Assembly (NCBI GenBank): GCA_964557855.1 | Contig: CAZLBP010000020.1 | Coordinates: 4,246 to 68,245 of the forward strand | Length of the DNA stretch: 64,000 nt | Direction: 5' to 3' | DNA from: JAJRZL01 sp964557855 | GTDB taxonomy: Bacteria > Zixibacteria > MSB-5A5 > GN15 > FEB-12 | Shown here: in pieces, positions 46,296-53,559 of the stretch | Layout: each line of letters starts with the position of its first letter | How positions within the stretch are numbered: the first letter of the stretch is position 1 | The notes under the pieces: generated by a model | Told to the model about the DNA's origin: nothing | Seen by the model: the letters and a program-made list of their open reading frames with translations, nothing else | Database searches by the model: none | Translations under genes and position numbers: made by a program

Positions 46296-46735
46296 GCGTT
46301 TGTTCTTCTACATACGGATTGATTTGATAACTACAGGAAGATACGCAATGCACGCAGTACGCGCAAGCACATTATGGTTCTGGTGGGTCCATGTGTCTAA
46401 ATCACCCCTGCCGCCGGCAGTCGAGATGGCCGAAGGGCGGGCTGTATTTGATTTGTGCCGTCGGGCGACTCTGCCCGACTGTACCATTGCTGTCTGACAG
46501 GGTGGGGCTGGCTCATAAGTGGCGAATCGGCACCAAGGATTGCCGACTGCGCCCTCCCCGCGTAGGTGCGGCCTTGCGCCGCCCCGACTTACCGGATCGG
46601 CGGGGACGAGCTCCGCCTCTACGCGATTCAAAGATCGACTTGAATGTTGCGTCGGGTCCTGTCCCACCGACAGTGGGATGCGACCTGACGTTCCTCAATT
46701 GTAGGTCGGAACCCTTGCGGTTCCGACCCTTCTGT
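46296..46735. repeat. repeat-rich gap downstream of mop
   Basis: Several inverted repeats occur: about 46653-46690 (CGTCGGGTC/GACCTGACG enclosing TCCCAC/GTGGGA) and 46704-46728 (perfect 10-bp arms GGTCGGAACC/GGTTCCGACC). The remainder contains GC-rich duplications (46555-46625). I see no gene here. Confidence 0.6.
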
Positions 46736-46942
46736 CTATTTCACCGGCAAGACATGTATGGCCTTCACAACCAGCGTCACCTCGTCACCCTCCTTGAGAG
46801 CCAGATGCTCCGCCGATTCCGTCGTGAGAACCGAAGCCATTTGGGTCGGCGAGGTTATTTCAAATTTCACCAGGGACATGACGTCACCTTTCTTTACCGA
46901 TGTGACGCGGGCTTTGATCTCGTTGCGGGCGCCGTATTTCAT
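46736..46942 (-). CDS. molbindin (single TOBE/Mop domain protein)
   Basis: A 68-residue cytoplasmic protein consisting of one Mop/TOBE domain (KYGARNEIKARVTSVKKGDVM, with VLTTESAEHLALKEGDEVTLVVKA). Such molbindins form hexamers that store or buffer molybdate or tungstate. AGGAGG lies 6 nt before the ATG at 46942, which fixes the start; longer in-frame starts lack a site. No molybdate transporter or cofactor genes are adjacent, so it stands apart from the usual mod operon. A perfect 10-bp hairpin immediately follows the stop. Confidence 0.9.
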   Translation of the reverse strand: MKYGARNEIKARVTSVKKGDVMSLVKFEITSPTQMASVLTTESAEHLALKEGDEVTLVVKAIHVLPVK

Positions 46943-47087
46943 TTCTTCCTCCTTGTTTATCATTGCACTATGTTGTATTCCTGTACTTGTGACGCATCTG
47001 CCCGAACTGCGAAGATGCACAATTACTTGCGCCGATGCCAGCCTTTCTTGTAAGGCTGCCTCGACCTGAATACGTAGCGAGAACGGG

Positions 47088-47489
47088 ATGGACACCCAAA
47101 GCCCGGTTTTGGCCACAGACATAATTATCGAGTTTCCCGACGGCGAGATCATTTTGATCGAGCGCAAGTTCGACCCCTTCAAGGGTCAGTGGGCCATCCC
47201 GGGCGGAATGGTGGAAATAGGCGAAACCGTTGAGCAGGCCGCGGTGCGCGAGGCCAAAGAAGAGACCGGGCTGGACGTAAAACTCGACCGGCTCGTCGGA
47301 GTTTACTCCGACCCCAAACGCGATCCGCGCGGACACGTCGTATCTATCGTCTACCACGCCACACCTGTCGGAGGGGCTATGAAGGCCGACACCGACGCTG
47401 CCGATATCCGCCGAACGGCTGACTACCACACCCTGCCGCTGGCCTTTGATCACTCGCGGATACTCAAGGACGCATTCCTCATACGCTAG
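47088..47489 (+). CDS. Nudix hydrolase
   Basis: A 133-residue cytoplasmic hydrolase of nucleoside diphosphate derivatives. The Nudix box GX5EX7REUXEEXGU is perfect at residues 40-62 (G40, E46, R54, E55, E58, E59, G61). The preceding FKGQWAIPGG and downstream YSDPKRDPRGHVVSI are typical of the ADP-ribose pyrophosphatase/MutT-like branch that includes YjhB-type proteins. The specific substrate cannot be assigned. It is divergent from the molbindin gene. Confidence 0.93.
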   Translation: MDTQSPVLATDIIIEFPDGEIILIERKFDPFKGQWAIPGGMVEIGETVEQAAVREAKEETGLDVKLDRLVGVYSDPKRDPRGHVVSIVYHATPVGGAMKADTDAADIRRTADYHTLPLAFDHSRILKDAFLIR

Positions 47490-47631
47490 GGATTGCTGTC
47501 CCTGCCTCTGAACCGACGGTAGCTCTCCTCATCGCCTTTCGTTTGGGAATCTGTCGCAATTTCAGGTCGTGAACTGAGTTGTCCCTGCGTTTTTATGCTG
47601 CGTGTATGGACGATTCGCCTTATTGTAGGGC

Positions 47632-48441
47632 ATGAATCAGAAAGCACCCATCGGTATATTCGACTCGGGCGTGGGGGGATTGACGGTCTTCCGCGAAGTA
47701 ATTCGGCTGCTGCCGAAGGAAGACATCGTCTATTTCGGCGACGTCGGCCGGTATCCGTACGGCGGCCGCTCCAAAGAGATCATCACCAAGTTCACCCGGC
47801 AGGACATCGCCTTCCTGCAGGAGCATCAGGTCAAGTTCATTATCTGCGCCTGCAATTCGGCCTCGTCGGTGGCGCTGGACGAAGTCGCCGGCGACTACGA
47901 GCTCGACATTATCGGCGTCATCGAGCCCGGCGCCCGCGCCGCCACGGAACGCACCACCAACGGCCGAATCGGCGTCGTCGGCACCCAGGCCACGATAGGT
48001 TCCAATGCCTATGCCCGCGTGATACACACGATCGATCCCGGGCTGAAAGTCTTTTCCCTGGCCTGTCCGCTTTTCGTACCCCTGGCCGAGGAGGGCTACA
48101 CCGACAAGGAAGCCACCTACCTCATCGCCCGCGACTACCTGCAGACGATGCACGACGTGGACATTGACACCCTCGTTTTGGGCTGCACGCATTATCCGCT
48201 CCTCAAGCGCGTGATCAGTGAGGTCATGGGAGACGCCGTCACACTTATCGACAGCGGCGAAGAAACGGCGAAGGTCGCCCGCGATCAACTCCGTCACGCC
48301 AACCTGCTGTCGGAGTCCTCATCCGATGCCCTGCACAACTTCTACGTCTCCGACGTCCCGGAGAAATTCTCCTCGATCGCGATGCGGTTTTTGGGACGGC
48401 ACATAGATAAGATAACGCGGGTGGATATAAGTGAGTATTGA
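47632..48441 (+). CDS. murI: glutamate racemase
   Basis: A 269-residue cytoplasmic enzyme making D-glutamate for peptidoglycan. The N-terminal FDSGVGGLTV and both catalytic cysteines are present: C74 in CACNSAS and C185 in LGCTHYPL. Length is normal and the reading frame intact. The Shine-Dalgarno sequence is weak. It could be co-transcribed with the upstream Nudix gene, 142 nt away, but no terminator or promoter resolves this. A repeat-filled gap follows. Confidence 0.95.
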   Translation: MNQKAPIGIFDSGVGGLTVFREVIRLLPKEDIVYFGDVGRYPYGGRSKEIITKFTRQDIAFLQEHQVKFIICACNSASSVALDEVAGDYELDIIGVIEPGARAATERTTNGRIGVVGTQATIGSNAYARVIHTIDPGLKVFSLACPLFVPLAEEGYTDKEATYLIARDYLQTMHDVDIDTLVLGCTHYPLLKRVISEVMGDAVTLIDSGEETAKVARDQLRHANLLSESSSDALHNFYVSDVPEKFSSIAMRFLGRHIDKITRVDISEY

Positions 48442-48803
48442 ACGACTCCACTCACTCCGTCATTCCTGCTTCCTATTTGTCATTCCCGCTTCCTATTTGT
48501 CATTTCCGCGCATGCGGGAATCCAGTCTACCGTAGGGACAGGTCGCGACCTGTCTGCCATAGGTCACTCCAATTCGAGGCCTGACAAATCACGTGTAACC
48601 GGAATCTCCGATCCCGGTGAGAGACCCGGACCGCGGCCACTACAGGACCACCACAAAAACTGCCCAATTTCCCTGCAACGCTTGTATACCCCACACCAGG
48701 AATCATACAATTCTACTCGATTCTCCAAACGCACCGATTTTCGCTATCAAAACACAACCGATTCTGCAAAACGAACCCATTTTCGCCAACAAAAGATCGC
48801 AGT
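48442..48803. repeat. composite repeat region after murI
   Basis: Tandem TTCCTATTTGTCATT units (48469-48505) lead into a partial TCATTCCCGC-type element and a GACAGGTCGCGACCTGTC palindrome at 48537-48554. From about 48690 to 48805 a low-GC stretch repeats CGATT(T/C)T-like units that read NEPIFANK in one frame, a pattern of non-coding dispersed repeats. Confidence 0.6.
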
Positions 48804-48950
48804 TCAGTCCAAATCCGCCACCGGAATTTCGGCCCTCTCGGGAATGGAACGCAGATAGATATCGCTTGAGGTTCCCTTGAAGACCGTGGCACAACCGCAG
48901 TTCAGAAAAGCGATAACAGTTACTACTGTCCATATGCGCATGTTCTTCAT
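48804..48950 (-). CDS. truncated 48-residue exported peptide
   Basis: This short gene has a good ribosome-binding site (AAAGGA, 8 nt) and a near-consensus promoter, but codes for only 48 residues. It begins with a signal-like stretch (WTVVTVIAFLNCGCAT) and continues FKGTSSDIYLRSIPERAE, which resembles the start of PEGA-type lipoproteins (GCA.VFKGT....I.L.S.P..A.). It stops at the border of the NEPIFANK-like repeat region. I infer that the 3' portion has been lost or replaced by the repeat. The lipobox is imperfect. Confidence 0.5.
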   Translation of the reverse strand: MKNMRIWTVVTVIAFLNCGCATVFKGTSSDIYLRSIPERAEIPVADLD

Positions 48951-48983
48951 TCTGGGTTCCTTTCCCTGTACAATGTTGTGGCG

Positions 48984-49012
48984 AGTATACGGTAAACCGG
49001 ATCCTCAATCAA
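48984..49012 (-). promoter_or_regulatory. promoter of the truncated lipoprotein gene
   Basis: On the minus strand TTGATT, 17-nt spacer, TATACT. Confidence 0.7.
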
Positions 49013-49114
49013 CAACGGTACCCCACCTGACAGGTGGCTTGGGATTCGCGTTTGGCAATGTTGAACGAAGAGCCCACCCGTTGCAGGGGCTGCTGATCTG
49101 ACTGGACAAAAAAA

Positions 49115-49186
49115 TGAGGGTGGATGGGATCGAACCATCGACACCCTGCTTAAAAGGCAGGTGCTCTACCACTGAGCTACACCCCC
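49115..49186 (-). tRNA. tRNA-Lys (anticodon TTT)
   Basis: A complete cloverleaf of 72 nt. The acceptor stem GGGGGTG/CACCCTC has one wobble; the D-arm is AGCTCAGTGGTAGAGC; the anticodon arm is CCTGC-CTTTTAA-GCAGG with TTT at the centre; the T-arm is ATGGTTCGATCCCAT. The discriminator is A, CCA is not encoded, and a run of T follows at once. Confidence 0.97.
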
Positions 49187-49195
49187 AGTACGAAA

Positions 49196-49354
49196 CTGGT
49201 TGTCGGAACCACAGGGGATTCCGACCTACGTTGTCGAAACCCGAAGCGGGATTCGACCTTCTTCTCCAAACGAGTTTGGAGTTGTCATCCGTTGGGCGGA
49301 CAGGTCGCGACCTGTCCTTACGGAAGACCGGATTCCCGCCCGCCGGAGGCGGAC
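49196..49354. repeat. hairpin repeats between tRNA-Lys and the channel gene
   Basis: Short inverted repeats GTCGGAA...TTCCGAC and GTCGAA...TTCGAC stand side by side, followed by GGACAGGTCGCGACCTGTCC (about 49299-49318) and a partial TCATTCCCGC-type element that enters the channel gene's last codons. Confidence 0.6.
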
Positions 49355-50509
49355 CTAAACGGCTCTAGCGGGAATGACAAGGCTGGACCACCGCGAGCGG
49401 TGGGTCACCCGGACCTTCATAATACCGCATGACTCCCGAATGTCAACCGGTTTTTCCGGAAACGGCAGTTCCGAGAACCGCTTCGATGAGTACCAACCGA
49501 GACTCTTGCTCAATCGTTCCAGATCTTCGTATTGGCCGATCAAAACGAGGATATCGCCCGCGTTCAGTACTGTGTTCGGACCGGGCGTTATTATCATCTC
49601 TTTGTCGACCTTTTTCATGCCGATAACAGTCAGGCCGTATTCCTGTTTCAGCTTCGATTCGATCAGCGTCTGACCATCCAGAGGAGAATTCTTCGGAATG
49701 ACTATCTCCTCAATTGTCAGCCCTCCCTGTCCCAGCGACGTCGTATGCATGAAATCGACCACGTTGGGACGCAGTGACGCCATCGCCATGCGCTGGCCGC
49801 CGAGAACGTGCGGTGAAACCACATGATTGGCGCCGGCCCGCCTCAGCTTCTTCTCCCCGTCTTCATAGTCGGCGCGGGCAATGATGTGGAGATTCTTGTT
49901 CATATCACGGACGGTCAGCGTCAGGTAGACGTTGTGGGCCTCGCCGGGCAGGGTGGAGATAAGAGTCCGCGCCGAGTCGATACCGGCCATCCGCCGAGTA
50001 TCGTCATCGGTGGCGTTGCCCCGGATGAAGAGTTGGCCCTCGTCGGTCAAGCGGTGCGCCGCTTCCTCGGTCTGATCGATCACGACAAACGGGATCTTCC
50101 TCTTGATGTATTCGTCGGCGACCTGCCGACCGACCCGGCCGTAACCGGCCAGAATATGGTGATTCGAAAGTTTCCGAATTCGGCTGTCCATTTTTCTCCT
50201 TCCCAGTATAGCGCGTAACTGCCCATCGACGACGATTTGCCCGATGACCGAAGCGATAAAAGCCCCGTTGGCAATGCTGAACAGAATCAAGAAGATGACA
50301 AAGACACGGCCCTCGGGATGCAGCGGACGGATTTCGCCGGATCCAACCGTAGACAATGTGATGACGGTCATGTACAGCGCGTTGAGTGGTGACATCCGTT
50401 CGAGGATTATAAATCAGATCGTGCCGATCGTGACGATGACGGTCATGACGACCAGCGCCGCTTTGAGCTTGTCCATCGGCGACAATTGTCGTCGCTCCAA
50501 TTCAGCCAT
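49355..50509 (-). pseudogene. TrkA-domain potassium channel interrupted by an in-frame TGA
   Basis: The first 31 codons encode the cytoplasmic start and most of the first membrane helix (ALVVMTVIVTIGTI). A TGA at 50414-50416 follows. The same frame continues with FIILERMSPLNALYMTVI, the pore loop TLSTVGSGE (normally TVGFGE), the second helix and a full RCK module: the TrkA-N motif GYGRVGRQVADEY, then TrkA-C (SPLDGQTLIESKLK). All downstream coding is undisturbed. At the family level Gly or Trp is expected at the TGA. The last ~18 residues derive from a dispersed repeat. Starting at the internal ATG (50395) would delete the first helix. It is either recently inactivated, read through, or a sequence error. 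Confidence 0.75.
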
Positions 50510-50594
50510 TACGGAATAAAATGTAAGAGATTGATCAGGTCATTTCTAGAAAAAAGTTGCTGGCTCTACGCGCAAGATGGGACGATTACACGGT

Positions 50595-51359
50595 CTAATT
50601 CAATTCCCCGATCAGCCGCAGGCCCTCGAGAGTCAGGGTCGGAGATACGATCTTGATATGCCGCGAGTGCTTCTCAATCCCCGCCGCAAGGCCGCCGGTG
50701 GCCAGAACCGTACAGTGGTCAAACCCGCATTCTTCCAGAATGCGGTCCATGATATAATCGATCTGTCCGATTGTACCGTAGAACAGACCGGACTTGAGCG
50801 CGTCGGCGGTCGAGCGCCCCACCACTGATTTCGGCTCTCCGAAACCTACTTCAAAAAGCCGGGCGGCCCGCCTGGCCAGTTCGGCCATTGAAGTTTCCGG
50901 TCCGGGCAGAAGAACACCCCCGATGTACGCATTGTTGCCGTCCACGACGTCGAAATTCGTGGCGGTGCCGAAATCGACCACTATGGCCGGTCCGCCGTAT
51001 TGAGCGTGAACCGCCACGGCATTCGCAATGCGATCCGCACCGACCTGCTCGGGGTGGTCGATATCTATGCGTATGGGCAGACGGAGATCGTGCGTGACCA
51101 ATACCGGTCGACAACCGAAATACTTGTTGACGGCCTGTTGGAAGGTCTGGGTGAGCGAGGGTACCACCGAACTGAGCACGACCTTTTCTATTGACGATGG
51201 CGAAACATCATTCCGTTCGAGGATTTCGACAATGGATACTCCAATCTCGTCAGCCGTGGTCAGAGTCGGAGTCGATCTGCGAAAGTCAGCTTTCAGGGAG
51301 TCGTTCTCGAAAACGCCCAGGCTGATATTAGTATTGCCGACATCTATCGCAAGCAGCAT
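50595..51359 (-). CDS. coaX: type III pantothenate kinase
   Basis: A 254-residue cytoplasmic enzyme catalysing the first step of coenzyme A synthesis. The phosphate-binding motif DVGNTNISLG is at the N-terminus. The GADRIANAVAVHAQYGGPA motif and the following VVDFGTATNFDVVD are diagnostic for CoaX of the ASKHA fold. Length is normal. The gene lies 85 nt from the channel gene and 48 nt from the POT transporter on the same strand, so co-transcription is possible. The ribosome-binding site is weak. Confidence 0.95.
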   Translation of the reverse strand: MLLAIDVGNTNISLGVFENDSLKADFRRSTPTLTTADEIGVSIVEILERNDVSPSSIEKVVLSSVVPSLTQTFQQAVNKYFGCRPVLVTHDLRLPIRIDIDHPEQVGADRIANAVAVHAQYGGPAIVVDFGTATNFDVVDGNNAYIGGVLLPGPETSMAELARRAARLFEVGFGEPKSVVGRSTADALKSGLFYGTIGQIDYIMDRILEECGFDHCTVLATGGLAAGIEKHSRHIKIVSPTLTLEGLRLIGELN

Positions 51360-51407
51360 GGGCTTAATATACGGAACGGACCGCTCTTGAAGTACTGTTA
51401 TTTCGTC

Positions 51408-52880
51408 TCAGGCAGCCCGTGACCCATCCTTCCTCACCCATCGCGCGTAGAGCAACATACCGATGGCCGACAGGAAACCGATGGCGGCAAACTGATACCA
51501 AAGTTGATATGGGTCGTAAATACTCCACAGCATATTGGTGGCTTCGACGGCATCCATGCCCGTAACTTCCATCAGCTTGTCCATGGCCTCGGTTCGAGCC
51601 ACATCTGTCATATTGAAATTCTCCCGCAGGTAGTCGAGGGCCAGGTTGGCTTTGTCCCCCATGCTGCCGTACACTTTTCCCCCGTAGATGGAACCGTACC
51701 CCCAGCCGATCGCAACCGGCACATTGGCATAGCCCATGTACAGTCCTTTTTGATCATCGGGAGCGATAACACCGAGGTATTCGTTCATCTTGGGAGAGGA
51801 GAGCATTTCACCGACCGAAAAGACTAGTATGCCCAATATACAGAAGTAACCTTCGTTGGTGAACCCGGCCAGGATTAATCCCAGGGATGCCACGGCGATG
51901 CCGATCGAGATGGCATGTACTCGCCGGATGCGCGATACGATCCAGGAGATAAAGACGACCGCCACGATTATCAAACCGGGGTTGGCGTTGATCATCCATT
52001 CCTGAGACAGCTGCGGGCCACGGGTGGAGTTGATCTGGAGCATCCAGTCCGGCAATCCCAGCGTTTTCACCATATCCGAACTATCCACCCAATCGACAAT
52101 GAAGTTGGGCAGCATGTCGAACAACTGCATGAACATGAGCCAGAATCCGGACATTATCAGGATAAATACAACCAGTTTCAGGTTAAGAAAGTTGCGAGCC
52201 GTGAGAAACAGCACTTCCGCCGGACTCCGTCTCTGGTCGTCACCCGCCGACACTTCGCGATAGGTAAACAGCATGAGGAAGTTCAGTGACACGATGACCG
52301 CACAGCCGTAGAAAACGGCTTCCCAGGACCAGCCGTACAGGAAGTGCGCCAGCGGCGGGCCCAGAAAACCGCCGATGTTGACCAGCATATAGAATGTCCC
52401 CCAGCCCACACCGGAGTTGCGTTCATGGATGACGCGGCACATGGTCCCCTGGACACCGGGTTTGAAAACCGCAGTCCCAAACGCCAGCACGCAGCAGCCA
52501 AACAAGAAGGGATAAAAATCTCGTTGAGTAGCCATAATCAGGTAGCCGATTACTTTCAAAGCGACCGAAAATGCGATTGTCTTCTTGAAACCGTACCGGT
52601 CCGCGAAGCCGCCGGAGAACATCGGCACCAGCGATTGCACCAGGGCCTATACCGAGAATATGATGCCCTTGTCCGTTTGAGAGAAATGCAGCCCGCCCGG
52701 TTCATCGGCCTGGGCGATGTAGATGGGAATGACGACCCGAACGCCATAGTAGGCCAGGCGCTCGAACATTTCCATGACATTGACCATCCAGAAGGACCAC
52801 GGCAGAGTGGACATCTGGGCCGCCAAACCTTCTCGTTTGGCCGGCGCTGACGGTGACTTCGCAGCGGTATCAGACGACAT
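51408..52880 (-). pseudogene. POT/MFS peptide transporter-like protein interrupted by TAG
   Basis: A membrane transporter of about 490 codons in the proton-dependent oligopeptide/MFS family. AAGGA lies 7 nt before the ATG. The N-terminal part (WMVNVMEMFERLAYYGVR, a POT-like first helix) runs to a TAG at 52647-52649; the frame then continues ALVQSLVPMFSGGFADRYG, followed by the remaining helices (FGTAVFKPGVQGTM, SVGEMLSSPKMNEYLG, GYANVPVAIGWGYGSIYG). The family consensus at the TAG (IFSVWALVQ) suggests Trp, one G-to-A change from TGG. Everything else is intact. The same alternatives apply as for the channel gene: recent mutation, readthrough or sequencing error. Confidence 0.78.
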
Positions 52881-53035
52881 AGATAATCCTTATTGAGTGA
52901 GGTCGCATTTAGCGATACAATAAACGGATATTGGTTCGCCAGGTCAAATACTGATGTGATTATGCGTTGCTTCTATGGCAGATGCCGACTAACCTCAGGA
53001 AGGACTCAAGACGACTTCCGTAAGCGGGAACAGCC

Positions 53036-53497
53036 TTACGCCGGCACCTTCTTCAACAGCGCAATCTGCCCGGTGTGATAGATATTGTGCTGAATGACCC
53101 CGTGGATCAGGGCCCCGAATGTAAAATCAGTACCCTGCACCTGTTGTTCCAGATCGGTTGGAGACAGACTTGCTACCTTTGCCACCAGGGCATTGTGCGT
53201 GTTGTTTAACGAACTGACAACCTCCTGCCAGGTTTGCTCGGTTGGATCGGTAATCTGCGGCCAGTTGTCTTTTTCGGATATTTCCGCCTTCTGGCGGTCC
53301 AGTCCGAGGAGAACAACTTGTTCCCAGAACCGGATATGCAGCACAATCTCTCCGATGCTGTGAGCTGTCCCAATCGGCTTTGCAAAGGCCTTTTCGGCCC
53401 GGAGTTCTGCCGGCAGCTCCATCAGGGCCGGTCCATGCCAGGCCTTGCCCGCCACTGTTCGGGCCAGTTGGTCTTTGAGGCGGTCAATTTCAGTCAT
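53036..53497 (-). CDS. DinB-family protein
   Basis: A 153-residue four-helix-bundle protein of the DinB/YfiT-like superfamily. Histidines expected to bind a divalent metal are in SIGEIVLHIRFWE and VIQHNIYHTGQIALL. The ending HNIYHTGQIALLKK is characteristic. Members include thiol-dependent S-transferases and DNA-damage-induced proteins of unknown activity. GAGGAG lies 8 nt before the ATG. It lies upstream of priA by coordinate, with both on the minus strand and priA transcribed towards it, so it may be in the same operon. Confidence 0.88.
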   Translation of the reverse strand: MTEIDRLKDQLARTVAGKAWHGPALMELPAELRAEKAFAKPIGTAHSIGEIVLHIRFWEQVVLLGLDRQKAEISEKDNWPQITDPTEQTWQEVVSSLNNTHNALVAKVASLSPTDLEQQVQGTDFTFGALIHGVIQHNIYHTGQIALLKKVPA

Positions 53498-53559
53498 CTT
53501 TGCTCCTCACTCTTTCGCATCACACGGAGTGGCATACTCGATATACGATCTGTCGTCGG

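Noticed and set aside
46391..47053. 220-codon plus-strand frame across the repeat region and the molbindin gene
   Set aside because: It is antisense to the well-supported molbindin gene and runs through repeats.
48469..48805. CRISPR array
   Set aside because: Repeats are short, of unequal spacing and degenerate; there are no uniform spacers and no cas genes.
50414..50416. Selenocysteine at the channel TGA
   Set aside because: The codon is in a membrane helix where homologues have no Cys, and no SECIS-like hairpin follows directly.
49355..52880. Reassigned genetic code or systematic stop-codon recoding
   Set aside because: TAA, TAG and TGA all terminate ordinary genes here, and the in-frame stops would stand for different residues (Trp, Gly, Glu, Lys/Gln).
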